DNA of 64,000 bases. Source: Mucilaginibacter paludis DSM 18603 (GTDB taxonomy: Bacteria; Bacteroidota; Bacteroidia; Sphingobacteriales; Sphingobacteriaceae). The notes beneath the pieces are model-generated. The model saw nothing but the letters and a program-made list of their open reading frames with translations, made no database searches and had not been told where the DNA came from. Shown here piece by piece: positions 45,447 through 53,764 of the stretch (within the stretch, counting starts at the first letter, position 1; the number at the start of each line of letters is the position of its first letter). The position numbers were made by a program, and so were the translations under genes. Location of the stretch: the NCBI RefSeq assembly GCF_000166195.2, contig NZ_CM001403.1:7366877-7430876 (forward strand). Direction: 5' to 3'.

Positions 45447-46931
45447 ATGAAGAAATTATTGGTGGCCAACCGTGGCGAAATAGCCCTTAGGGTAATGCGC
45501 TCGGCGCGCGAGATGGGTATCAAAACCGTAGCTGTATATTCTGACGCCGACCGTAATGCGTTGCATGTGCGTTATGCTGACGAAGCGGTTCACATCGGCG
45601 ATTCGCCATCAAACCAATCGTACCTGGTGGGTAGTAAAATAATTGAAGCCTGCAGGCAAACCGGGGCCGAAGCTATACACCCCGGCTACGGGTTTTTATC
45701 AGAAAATGCGGCCTTTGCGCGTATGGTTCGCGAGGCTGGTTTAATATTGGTTGGGCCTTCGCCCGAGGCTATGGAGGTAATGGGTAATAAGCTATCGGCA
45801 AAAGCCGCTGCCTTAAAATATCATATCCCTATGGTGCCCGGTACAGAAGAAGCTATTACCGATGTAAACGACGCCCGTGACCGTGCTGTTGAAGTTGGCT
45901 TCCCTATACTCATCAAAGCCGCCGCTGGTGGGGGGGGTAAGGGCATGCGTATTGTTGAAAACGTAGACGAATTTGAAGAGCAGATGCAATTGGCCGTATC
46001 CGAAGCCACATCCGCCTTTGGCGATGGATCGGTATTTATAGAGCGCTACGTATCATCGCCGCGGCACATAGAAATACAGGTATTGGGCGATACGCATGGC
46101 AATATTGTGCACCTGTTTGAGCGCGATTGTTCTGTACAGCGCCGTCATCAAAAGGTGATTGAAGAGGCGCCATCAAGCGTGCTAACACCTGAAATAAGGC
46201 AGCAAATGGGTAAGTGCGCCGTTGATGTGGCTCGGTCTGTTAATTATACCGGGGCAGGCACTGTGGAGTTTATTATGGATGATGACCTGAATTTCTATTT
46301 CCTGGAAATGAACACCCGTTTACAGGTGGAACATCCCGTATCCGAACTGATTACCGGGATTGACCTGGTAAAAGAGCAGATCAATATAGCCCGCGGCGAA
46401 GCCCTGAGTTTTAAGCAGGAAGATTTGCATATCAGCGGCCACGCTATAGAGCTCCGGGTTTACGCCGAAGATCCGGCAAATGATTTTCTTCCGGATATTG
46501 GTACTTTGCAAACGTATAAAACGCCTAAAGGCCCAGGAGTAAGGGTTGATGATGGTTTTGAGCAGGGAATGGAGATACCGATATACTACGACCCGATGAT
46601 AGCCAAATTGATTACCTATGGTAGCAACAGGAAGGAAGCTATTGAACGGATGATCAGGGCTATCGACGAATACCAGATCACCGGAATTACCACCACGCTG
46701 GCCTTCGGCAAATTTGTAATGCAGCACCAAGCTTTTACATCGGGCAGGTTTGATACTCATTTCGTAAAAAAATATTTTATCCCTGAAGTATTGAATACCG
46801 GGAGAGAGGATGAGGCTCAAATAGCAGCTTTAATTATGGAAAAGTTATTATCCTCGGGTAAACAAATAGCTACCCCGGCAGAGGCTATCGGAGGAAAGTC
46901 GGCCTGGGTTAAAAATAGGAAGGGGTTTTAG
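45447..46931 (+). CDS. accC: Biotin carboxylase subunit of acyl-CoA carboxylase
   Basis: 494 residues from the ATG at 45447; the TTG at 45444 is disregarded. The N-terminal domain MKKLLVANRGEIALRVMR and HPGYGFLSEN (78-87), the ATP-grasp GGGGKGMR (161-168), and the C-terminal EMNTRLQVEHPVSE are all diagnostic. It adds CO2 to biotin in acetyl- or propionyl-CoA carboxylase. The 494-residue length is longer than E. coli AccC (449) and common for this group. No biotin carrier or carboxyltransferase gene is in the window, so acetyl- versus propionyl-CoA cannot be decided. Confidence 0.93.
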   Translation: MKKLLVANRGEIALRVMRSAREMGIKTVAVYSDADRNALHVRYADEAVHIGDSPSNQSYLVGSKIIEACRQTGAEAIHPGYGFLSENAAFARMVREAGLILVGPSPEAMEVMGNKLSAKAAALKYHIPMVPGTEEAITDVNDARDRAVEVGFPILIKAAAGGGGKGMRIVENVDEFEEQMQLAVSEATSAFGDGSVFIERYVSSPRHIEIQVLGDTHGNIVHLFERDCSVQRRHQKVIEEAPSSVLTPEIRQQMGKCAVDVARSVNYTGAGTVEFIMDDDLNFYFLEMNTRLQVEHPVSELITGIDLVKEQINIARGEALSFKQEDLHISGHAIELRVYAEDPANDFLPDIGTLQTYKTPKGPGVRVDDGFEQGMEIPIYYDPMIAKLITYGSNRKEAIERMIRAIDEYQITGITTTLAFGKFVMQHQAFTSGRFDTHFVKKYFIPEVLNTGREDEAQIAALIMEKLLSSGKQIATPAEAIGGKSAWVKNRKGF

Positions 46932-47113
46932 TAAGCCTTTGCAGGCACACCTGTAAATTCAATACTACCTGGATTGTTGGTATTATGTATGATGTTCCGG
47001 TTTCTCTTCTGTAGTTGTTTTTTTAATGGGCAAGTTGTAACCATGCCTGTAAATCTAAAAATGGGCGTAATGTAAAACTTGTGATTAAAAAAATACGCTA
47101 TAGAAATTATAAT

Positions 47114-47121
47114 TAGTTTTG
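47114..47121 (+). promoter_or_regulatory. Putative -7 promoter element of ribE
   Basis: TAGTTTTG matches TAnnTTTG and is 42 bases before the riboflavin synthase start. No FMN-riboswitch-like structure was seen in the short leader, so the gene is probably not controlled that way. Confidence 0.45.
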
Positions 47122-47163
47122 AGAACAGAAACTTTGGGCTAATTGGCCCGATAACACAGAGCT

Positions 47164-47748
47164 ATGTTTACAGGAATAATAGAAACCTTAGGTACAGTAA
47201 CTGATTTAAAGCACAATCAGGGTAATCTACATATTACAGTGGCGTCTGCAATCTCAACCGAGTTGAAGATAGATCAGTCGGTAGCGCATAACGGAGTTTG
47301 TTTAACCGTTGTTGCACTGGCAGATGGCGGGCATACCGTAACCGCTATTGAAGAAACACTGAGCAAAACAAATATCGGTGATTTTAAAATTGGCGATCTG
47401 GTGAACCTCGAACGGTGTATGCAAATGAATGCCCGGCTTGATGGCCATATTGTACAGGGGCATGTAGACCAAACAGCTGTTTGCACTGCCTATAAGGTGC
47501 TTGAAGGCAGCTGGGAGTACACCTTTGAGTATGATGGCAGCACAGGGAACGTAACCGTAGAAAAAGGATCTATCTGCGTGAACGGCATTAGTCTTACAGT
47601 AGTAAATTCGGGCACCAACTATTTTTCGGTAGCTATTATACCTTATACCTGGGAGCATACCAACCTGCAACAAGTTCGCGAGGGATCAAAAGTAAACCTC
47701 GAATTTGATATTATAGGTAAATATGTTGCGCGTTTAATGCAGCGTTAA
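47164..47748 (+). CDS. ribE: Riboflavin synthase, alpha subunit
   Basis: 194 residues. The diagnostic start MFTGIIETLGTV, then NGVCLTVV, the repeat boundary DGHIVQGHVD and the second half with VNGISLTVV show the two lumazine-binding repeats (about 1-95 and 97-190). The enzyme dismutates two 6,7-dimethyl-8-ribityllumazine molecules to riboflavin in the cytosol. It is a single-gene unit with its own promoter word; the other rib genes are not in the window. It converges with the next unknown gene with no gap. Confidence 0.96.
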   Translation: MFTGIIETLGTVTDLKHNQGNLHITVASAISTELKIDQSVAHNGVCLTVVALADGGHTVTAIEETLSKTNIGDFKIGDLVNLERCMQMNARLDGHIVQGHVDQTAVCTAYKVLEGSWEYTFEYDGSTGNVTVEKGSICVNGISLTVVNSGTNYFSVAIIPYTWEHTNLQQVREGSKVNLEFDIIGKYVARLMQR

Positions 47749-48276
47749 TCAATAATCACTGTAAGTTATCTTGGTTAACTTACCACTATCGCTCAAGTCG
47801 TATTCTAAAAATTGATCGGTAGTTGAGTCATCGCTCGTAACGTCTAATAAAGCGGTTTTGTTTTGGATTTTGAACTTAGGCAATTGCGCTTGAGTATTAC
47901 CTATTGAATTATACTTGTGCGTACTGGCCAAACCAACCTTGTACTTATGCGATGTGATTTCAAAGTTAGTGAGTTTGTTATGCACAAAGTAAAATTTGGC
48001 GCCGTTATAATTTAATACCGTTCCTTGTTTATAATGAGCCTGCGATGAGTAAGGCCCAATTTGTTTTGGTTGCCCTAAAGCTTTAATTAAAGCGGTTTGC
48101 GAAGCGCCGATCTTAACAGAGCTTTTGCCTGTTGGCAATTTTATTTCGAGTTCGGCAACTTCAACGCTGTCTTTTGGCTTCAACAGTTTTTTGCTTATGA
48201 AAAATCCAGATGTTAAAATGACTACAATAATTAAAGTGATGAATAATGCCGATTTTTTTCTGTAGTTTTTCTTCAT
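47749..48276 (-). CDS. Unknown membrane-anchored protein, 175 aa
   Basis: From the ATG at 48276 the protein begins with a basic N-terminus and one hydrophobic segment (about 9-29; SALFITLIIVVILTSGFFI). An upstream ATG at 48354 would add 26 residues before that segment and is less likely. The rest is a periplasmic-looking beta-rich domain with a motif like ALGQPKQIGPYSSQAHYKQG that resembles SmpA/BamE-type folds, where the phrase LGxP precedes a turn, and ends LEYDLSDSGKLTKITYS. Role unknown. It abuts the riboflavin synthase stop. Confidence 0.65.
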   Translation of the reverse strand: MKKNYRKKSALFITLIIVVILTSGFFISKKLLKPKDSVEVAELEIKLPTGKSSVKIGASQTALIKALGQPKQIGPYSSQAHYKQGTVLNYNGAKFYFVHNKLTNFEITSHKYKVGLASTHKYNSIGNTQAQLPKFKIQNKTALLDVTSDDSTTDQFLEYDLSDSGKLTKITYSDY

Positions 48277-48435
48277 AGCTGTAATTTTTAAACCTGTTTC
48301 TGTAACATCTAATTCATTAGATATAAAATTAACGAAAGGTTTAAAAATCAACAAGTAATAAAATTGATACTCATCACAATAACTGCTTTTTTATATTCTG
48401 CTGCAGCTTTTTTGACTTTTAAAACAGATAACTTG

Positions 48436-49578
48436 TTAAAATAGCTTAGGTGTGTTCTTCTCGCTCAATTCGTGTGTGTTTACATGGGTTACAATTTCAT
48501 GTATTTTTTCGTCGAGCTTGCTGATGGCACTTTCCAGCAACTGTAGATATTCAACCGGGGGTTGATAGCCCTCCTCCCTGATCAGGTTCATCATGCCCAT
48601 AATAGAGGTGAGCGGCCCCCTGTATTCGTGTGATTGGATATAGGCGATATTAATCAAAGATTGGTTTTGCGCTATTATTTTTTGCTCGTACCTTTTACGT
48701 TCGGTTACATTGCGGATGCTGTATGATACACCTATTACATCGTTATCATTGTTCCACGCGGGTTCAAAATTGGCTTCCCACCAAATTTCGCCATGTTCGC
48801 CGTAGTCTGTATACCCTTCCGCATACCCCTTTTCACCGGCGAGGGCCAGGTTGTACTTTTCGGTAAAAGTTTCAACAAAGGCTGGGGCAAGGTAAATGGT
48901 GAACAAATCGCCACGTTTTACTTTGGTAGCGTGTATTCTCCTTATAAAATTGTAGGCGGATTTGTTGTAGTCTAAAATTTCGCCTTTTCTGCCCAGCAGA
49001 ACGTGGAAATTGGCAGAACTTTCAAAAAAAGCGCGCAACCTAATTTCGGCATTCTGGATAGTTTGTTTTTGCTCATAGGCTTCCATCTTAGTTTTCTTAA
49101 GCATGTCGTAGCTTAACTTGAGCTCCATGATATTGATGGCTTGTTTTGCAAGCATCTTCAGCATGAGTTGCTGATGATTATCCAGAGTGTTTGGCTGTTC
49201 GCCCATCACGCATAGCGTTCCTATATTTACTCCTTCTCTGGTGGTGAGCGGAAAGCCGGCATAAAAGCGGATAACTGAGCCGTTCAAGATTATCGGATGA
49301 TTGGCAAAACGTCCGTCTGCCAGTGTGTCATTAACTACGGTTAAATCTCCGTGTTGTAGGGTATGTGTACAAAACGCGATATCCAGCGGTATACTTTCGC
49401 TGCTGGTGCCTTCACTTACTTTAATCCATTGCTTATGATCGTCAAGCAAACTTACCAGGGCGATAGCTGTTTCGCAGATTTGGGAAGCCATGATCAGCAA
49501 TTCTCGCAATTCGTCATCAATTTGCCAATTGAAGTGTTCAAATTGTTTAACTGCAAGTAAACGAACAGCTTCATTCAT
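48436..49578 (-). CDS. GAF-PAS protein with truncated histidine-kinase (no ATPase)
   Basis: 380 residues. A GAF domain (about 10-155) carries the FCTHTLQHGDLTVVNDTLADG wording (abbreviated) typical of Bacteroidota GAF sensors. A PAS domain follows (about 180-300; EILDYNKSAYNFI, GYTDYGEHGEIWWEANFEPAW). The C-terminus has a dimerisation-helix-like segment SHEYRGPLTSIMGMMNLIREEG (shortened) with a phosphoacceptor-type His, but no HATPase_c domain before the stop. It cannot self-phosphorylate as usual, so it may be a docking or phosphotransfer protein. A smaller PAS-DHp protein with the same ending lies at 61154. Confidence 0.85.
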   Translation of the reverse strand: MNEAVRLLAVKQFEHFNWQIDDELRELLIMASQICETAIALVSLLDDHKQWIKVSEGTSSESIPLDIAFCTHTLQHGDLTVVNDTLADGRFANHPIILNGSVIRFYAGFPLTTREGVNIGTLCVMGEQPNTLDNHQQLMLKMLAKQAINIMELKLSYDMLKKTKMEAYEQKQTIQNAEIRLRAFFESSANFHVLLGRKGEILDYNKSAYNFIRRIHATKVKRGDLFTIYLAPAFVETFTEKYNLALAGEKGYAEGYTDYGEHGEIWWEANFEPAWNNDNDVIGVSYSIRNVTERKRYEQKIIAQNQSLINIAYIQSHEYRGPLTSIMGMMNLIREEGYQPPVEYLQLLESAISKLDEKIHEIVTHVNTHELSEKNTPKLF

Positions 49579-50307
49579 AATATCCCGGCGAAATAATTAA
49601 TCACAATAAATTGATATGGCAGAAAAAACGATAATATTTTTGAAATTTTATGTATAAAAGCAGTCCATTATGAAGATGGCTTTCTGTGTAACTTTTACAT
49701 ATATTTTGGCTAATATATGCCAAAATTTTAAAATGGTGATAATTAAACATTAATAATGTTAATCAAATTTCCCCTATTGTCAGCCTCGAAAATGTTGTTT
49801 CAATGGCTTCGTTTTCTTTTTAGTTTAAATTGATATTTTGTATTAGCAGTTAATGCTGACATAAATTTGATTAACGTAGCAGGCAAGAGATTCAGTAAAA
49901 ACACCTCACTTAAATTCACCATTTGTTAAAACATTAAGCTCAAATATGTTGGGGAATTGTGGGTAAATAATTCCCCGTTACTATATAAGTGCCAACATAA
50001 ATCTTTGATCAAACCTCATCTGATTTAACAAACTAATGTTGATTTGTTGTTAAAGGCTCAATTTGAAATTCGAATCTCAACTTTGTTTTTTGTTGGCTGC
50101 TAAGGTGCCCGGTTTGTTGAGGTATCTATTACTACATCTTGATAGCTATGGTATTTAGTTTTGGTGAAAACCATAGTGAGTCAACCAAACTTCAGGAGTT
50201 TTTATTTTTCTTACTGTCGTTACATTTTGCGGCGGAGCAGAAACAGCGCAATTGGTATGCCTTTATTTTGTATTTTGGCAAAGTTATTGCCTTACAGATT
50301 AAAGTAC
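49579..50307. other. Gene-free region with small hairpins
   Basis: 729 bases between the GAF-PAS gene and the next unknown gene. Two weak stems were noted: ATTTTGGC/GCCAAAAT (49703-49726) and GGGGAATT/AATTCCCC (49951-49976). No convincing gene or promoter word. Confidence 0.4.
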
Positions 50308-51060
50308 ATGCCCAAGTCGTTACATATCCGCATACTTGAATATTTGCATCAAAGCAATGCAATTGAGGCTATGGTGGATATTAAGTCTGCTTTTGAAAGC
50401 GAATTGGATACATCACAGAAGCGTAGGGCATTAAATACGGAATTGGATTTTTTGTTACGCGAAAAGTTGGTAGAAAGTAAGGGGAAATTTGATTTTTTAG
50501 CATGGGAACTGGTAACGGGTTTGTATCCGCTGGATAATAAAAAGATAGAAATGCGCCTTACCAGCCAGGGAGAAACTTACCTCGCCTTAAAAGAGATTGT
50601 TGTAAAGCACGACCAGTTGCCGGCTCCAATATTGCCGATGCGCCGTGTAACAGCAACGAATAACGAAAATGATAATATGACTGTAACTAACTCGCCATTA
50701 ACTAATGCTTTACCTAACTATGAGGATGATAGTACTGTGTACGATGGTACTCGTTTGGGTAATGAGCAGCCCAAGGCGGCAACTGCCCGGGTAGTAAAAC
50801 TACAGTCAATTTTGGATATGCCTCCCGGTCCTGTTAATTTGAAATCCTTCAGAGCAAACGTTGCGGCTAAGAACGAAAATATGCCGGTGTACTTTAATAC
50901 CGAAAATACGCCGTTTGCCGACCTGGAAATTATTAACTTAAACCCCGAGCCCCCTAAAAAGCTAAGTACAGCTACCATTTTAAAGTGGTTGGTTGCCGTA
51001 ATTGGTTTTATACTTTTAGTTATGCTTTATAATGCATATCAAAGGCATGTGTCTGGTTAA
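50308..51060 (+). CDS. Unknown C-terminally anchored protein
   Basis: 250 residues from the ATG at 50308; the frame is open to 50161 but that stretch starts with a TTG and has no support. The N-terminal part looks like a small winged-helix or similar helical domain (LHIRILEYLHQSNAIEAMVD, then RRALNTELDFLLREKLVES). A polar linker follows, with a FARGxN-like motif-free region, then a single C-terminal membrane helix (about 222-242; LKWLVAVIGFILLVMLY). It may be a tail-anchored DNA- or protein-binding factor. No family known. Confidence 0.65.
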   Translation: MPKSLHIRILEYLHQSNAIEAMVDIKSAFESELDTSQKRRALNTELDFLLREKLVESKGKFDFLAWELVTGLYPLDNKKIEMRLTSQGETYLALKEIVVKHDQLPAPILPMRRVTATNNENDNMTVTNSPLTNALPNYEDDSTVYDGTRLGNEQPKAATARVVKLQSILDMPPGPVNLKSFRANVAAKNENMPVYFNTENTPFADLEIINLNPEPPKKLSTATILKWLVAVIGFILLVMLYNAYQRHVSG

Positions 51061-51097
51061 AACACAGCTGTATTTTTACTAATTTAGCCAAAAAAAT

Positions 51098-51304
51098 ATG
51101 GCCGCCTCAGATCCGATCGCCTTCCTGGCGGAGCAATTGTTGCCTCAATTTGTTCCGAAAGATATCCATCAAACAAGTTTGGATTTCCAATTTACAATGG
51201 TGGCAGGCAAAACATATCGGGTTAAATTTAACAAAAAGGATATCAAAAGGAAACCCGTTTGGGTTTTTGAAGGTTACGATATTGTAACCGAAGAAGAGCT
51301 GTAG
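51098..51304 (+). CDS. Unknown small protein, 68 aa
   Basis: Beta-strand-rich (LDFQFTMVAGKTYRVKFNKK) and acidic at the end (IVTEEEL). It begins 37 bases after the previous stop, on the same strand, so it may be co-transcribed. No family is recognised. Composition is natural, which is the main support. Confidence 0.5.
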   Translation: MAASDPIAFLAEQLLPQFVPKDIHQTSLDFQFTMVAGKTYRVKFNKKDIKRKPVWVFEGYDIVTEEEL

Positions 51305-51487
51305 GTTATCAGATCGTAAAAGGTACTCGTTAATATGGTGATGAATTTCTGACAACCTTTTTTAGGCTTGCATATTTGCTCTTCTACTTGTCAACGCTGG
51401 CATGTATCAGCGAAAATTATTTTCTGAACTTGTTTCAAACTAAAGCCAGGCCTTACTGTTAATCTTATATTCCTTAAATTAAAACCC

Positions 51488-51787
51488 ATGGCAACTTTTT
51501 CTGAACTGATCCAATCCGAGAAACCTGTACTGATTGATTTTTCGGCAGAGTGGTGTGGCCCTTGCAGGTCTATGCCTCCTATTTTAAAGCAACTTAAAGA
51601 TAGTTTGGGCGATGGTATTACGATATTGAAAATAGATATTGATAAAAATCCCGAGGTTGCTAATAGTTATAAAGTACAAAGCGTGCCTACACTAATTCTT
51701 TTTAAAAACGGGCAGGCCAAATGGCGTCAAAGCGGTGTTATCCAGGCGGCCGAATTAAAGCAGGTTGTTGCTCGTTATGGTGCCTAA
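51488..51787 (+). CDS. trxA: Thioredoxin
   Basis: 99 residues. The active site WCGPC is at 22-26 (Cys23 and Cys26), preceded by VLIDFSAEW, and the cis-proline loop is SVPTLILFKNG. It reduces protein disulfides in the cytosol. It has no signal peptide, so it is the cytosolic type, not a periplasmic one. It is followed by a perfect bidirectional terminator. Confidence 0.95.
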   Translation: MATFSELIQSEKPVLIDFSAEWCGPCRSMPPILKQLKDSLGDGITILKIDIDKNPEVANSYKVQSVPTLILFKNGQAKWRQSGVIQAAELKQVVARYGA

Positions 51788-51913
51788 TGATGAGACGGGA
51801 TTAACACTTTCTTAAATCATACCATCAGCAGCAACCAGGTAATCAAAAACACCGATTAATGTGACGGCCTATCGCGGCAAAATACAATTATTGGTACAAT
51901 AAAAAAGGTAATA

Positions 51914-51958
51914 AAGCAAGAAACTCCGGTTATAATATATAACCGGAGTTTCTTGCTT
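51914..51958. terminator. Perfect 21-bp bidirectional terminator
   Basis: Arms 51914-51934 and 51938-51958 are exactly complementary (starting AAGCAAGAAACTCC) around a 3-nt loop. Convergent genes flank it, trxA on the left and an unknown gene on the right, and A- and T-rich flanks on both sides fit Rho-independent termination in both directions. Confidence 0.85.
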
Positions 51959-51976
51959 AAAAATTATACGTTGAGG

Positions 51977-52294
51977 TTAAGAAGCCTTAGAGTATGAATA
52001 TATAGCCATTGCTGGTTTGGTAATGATCTTGGCTTTTAATTCGACATCATGATCGGTATATTTAGCTTTTAGCTTCTTGAGTATCTCAAAGCTGAAGGCA
52101 TCCCTTACAGGTACATGATTAGATTCTAATGATTTTGGGTGCAATTGCAACTGGTTTAGCGGCACAAGCATATCCATATGGTTAATATGGGTCAGTCCCG
52201 TTTTCGCATCCGTGTCATAAACAACAAAAGTATCAATCATATTGCCTTCTGCATCGGTGTAAACTACGCTTTCGTGTTCTTTAAATGTTATCAT
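51977..52294 (-). CDS. Unknown small protein, 105 aa
   Basis: No signal peptide or membrane segment. It contains an N-terminal beta-hairpin (HESVVYTDAEGNMIDTFVVYD) and a helix (DAFSFEILKKLKAKYTDHDVE, abbreviated). I do not recognise the family. It converges on trxA across a perfect hairpin terminator, which supports it being a real gene. Confidence 0.6.
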   Translation of the reverse strand: MITFKEHESVVYTDAEGNMIDTFVVYDTDAKTGLTHINHMDMLVPLNQLQLHPKSLESNHVPVRDAFSFEILKKLKAKYTDHDVELKAKIITKPAMAIYSYSKAS

Positions 52295-52714
52295 TTCTTT
52301 GACTGTTTTATAGGGGACATATGTTCAAGTTCAATTGTTGTGCCAATACGATTATCGACTATAACTGGGCTCAAATGCGTATTTTATTAATCTAAAGTTA
52401 ATTTTTTGATACACCCTGTATTTTATTTTGAACACATTGTACCCTTGCACAGCAAGCGGCCCATTGTTGGCCAACATTAAAAGAATATAAAGCTGAATGG
52501 AACGGTTAAATTTGCTTGTTCAGTAACGTGTTCAGCAATTCGGCTATAAGTTAAACACGGTAACGAAGCGCATGATTAAATCATGTTAGGTAAACGGCAT
52601 TTTTCGCCATCATCGTACCTGCGCCGTTTACTGCCGTTTGCCGGGTTACTTGATAAGGAGCAACACCATTCTATGGCAAAGCTTTTTAATTATTTGCCTT
52701 AGCTAAACAAGAGT
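52295..52714. other. Intergenic region downstream of amn
   Basis: 420 bases between the small unknown gene and the AMP nucleosidase gene, both on the minus strand. Nothing but AT-rich spacer was recognised. Confidence 0.35.
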
Positions 52715-53578
52715 TTAAAACTTAAGGTGCTTAACCGTTAAGCCGTTATTAATTAATTGTTTTAGCGAGTCTATCCCTACGCGTAAATGAGTTTCTACAT
52801 AGGTTTCGGTTACTTTAGAGTCGCTTTCTGCCGTTTTAACACCCTCAGGTATCATGGGTTGGTCAGATACCAGGAGTATGGCTCCGGTAGGTATTTTATT
52901 AGCAAAACCAGTGGTAAATATGGTTGCCGTTTCCATATCAATCGCCATGGCGCGTAATGTTTTAAGGTATTTTTTAAATTCTTTATCGTGTTCCCAAACC
53001 CGGCGGTTGGTGGTATAACAGGTTCCGGTCCAGTAATCGCGCGCATGATCCCTAATTGTGGTGGAGATAGCTTTTTGCAGCGCAAACGCTGGCAAGGCAG
53101 GTACTTCGGGAGGCATATAATCATTTGAGGTACCTTCGCCACGGATGGCCGCTATAGGCAATATCAGGTCGCCTACGTTATTCTTCTTTTTTAAACCTCC
53201 GCATTTACCTAAAAATATAACAGCTTTGGGGTGTATAGCTGTGAGCAAGTCCATCACGGTTGCCGCCAGCGCGCTACCCATACCAAAGTTAATAATGGTT
53301 ATACCGTCGGCACTTACGCTTTGCATAGGTTTATCAAGGCCTATGATGGGGGCGTTATCATGCCACTCCGAAAACATTTGCAGGTATTTTGAAAAATTGG
53401 TGAGTATAATGTACCCGGTGAAATCGTCAAGAGGGCGGCCCGTATAACGGGGCAGCCAGTTGGCTACAATGGCATCTTTTGTTTTTAAGCCCGATTTTAC
53501 GGGGCTGCTTACTTCTTTGATCTTGTTAGATTGTTCTACAATCGCTGCGTCTTTTTTTACGTCTTTTTCTTCGTTCAT
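52715..53578 (-). CDS. amn: AMP nucleosidase, short type
   Basis: 287 residues from the ATG at 53578; the upstream in-frame extension overlaps a terminator and is not used. The nucleoside-phosphorylase-like fold is shown by TIINFGMGSALAATVMDLL, VIFLGKCGGLKKKNNVGDLI and MAIDMETATIFTTGF, with the late VSDQPMIPEG matching Bacteroidota AMP nucleosidases. It hydrolyses AMP to adenine and ribose 5-phosphate and helps set purine pools. It is a stand-alone cytosolic enzyme. The N-terminal domain of the long E. coli Amn is missing, as usual here. Confidence 0.85.
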   Translation of the reverse strand: MNEEKDVKKDAAIVEQSNKIKEVSSPVKSGLKTKDAIVANWLPRYTGRPLDDFTGYIILTNFSKYLQMFSEWHDNAPIIGLDKPMQSVSADGITIINFGMGSALAATVMDLLTAIHPKAVIFLGKCGGLKKKNNVGDLILPIAAIRGEGTSNDYMPPEVPALPAFALQKAISTTIRDHARDYWTGTCYTTNRRVWEHDKEFKKYLKTLRAMAIDMETATIFTTGFANKIPTGAILLVSDQPMIPEGVKTAESDSKVTETYVETHLRVGIDSLKQLINNGLTVKHLKF

Positions 53579-53703
53579 ATTCGTATAATAACAGAACCGG
53601 GAATACCGGCTCATTAATGAAGATAAGAAAAAAATATGAATAATCAAAGTGCCAGACCAATAAGATCGACTATTGCACTCTAAATCTGGGGAGGGGGGCA
53701 ATA

Positions 53704-53740
53704 GAAAAGCCGGTGTTAGTTATTTAACATCCGGCTTTTC
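53704..53740 (-). terminator. Hairpin terminator after the tyrosine-rich lipoprotein gene
   Basis: Arms GAAAAGCCGGTGTTA (53704-53718) and TAACATCCGGCTTTTC (53725-53740) pair with a single bulged base around a 6-nt loop, ending in a pyrimidine run for minus-strand transcription. It lies between the lipoprotein stop and amn. Confidence 0.75.
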
Positions 53741-53764
53741 TTAAATTATGGTTAAGTACCTCAA

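Noticed and set aside
50161..50307. Longer N-terminus of the unknown gene at 50308
   Set aside because: It starts at a TTG and the extra residues are Tyr-, Arg- and Phe-rich without conservation cues, unlike the rest of the protein.
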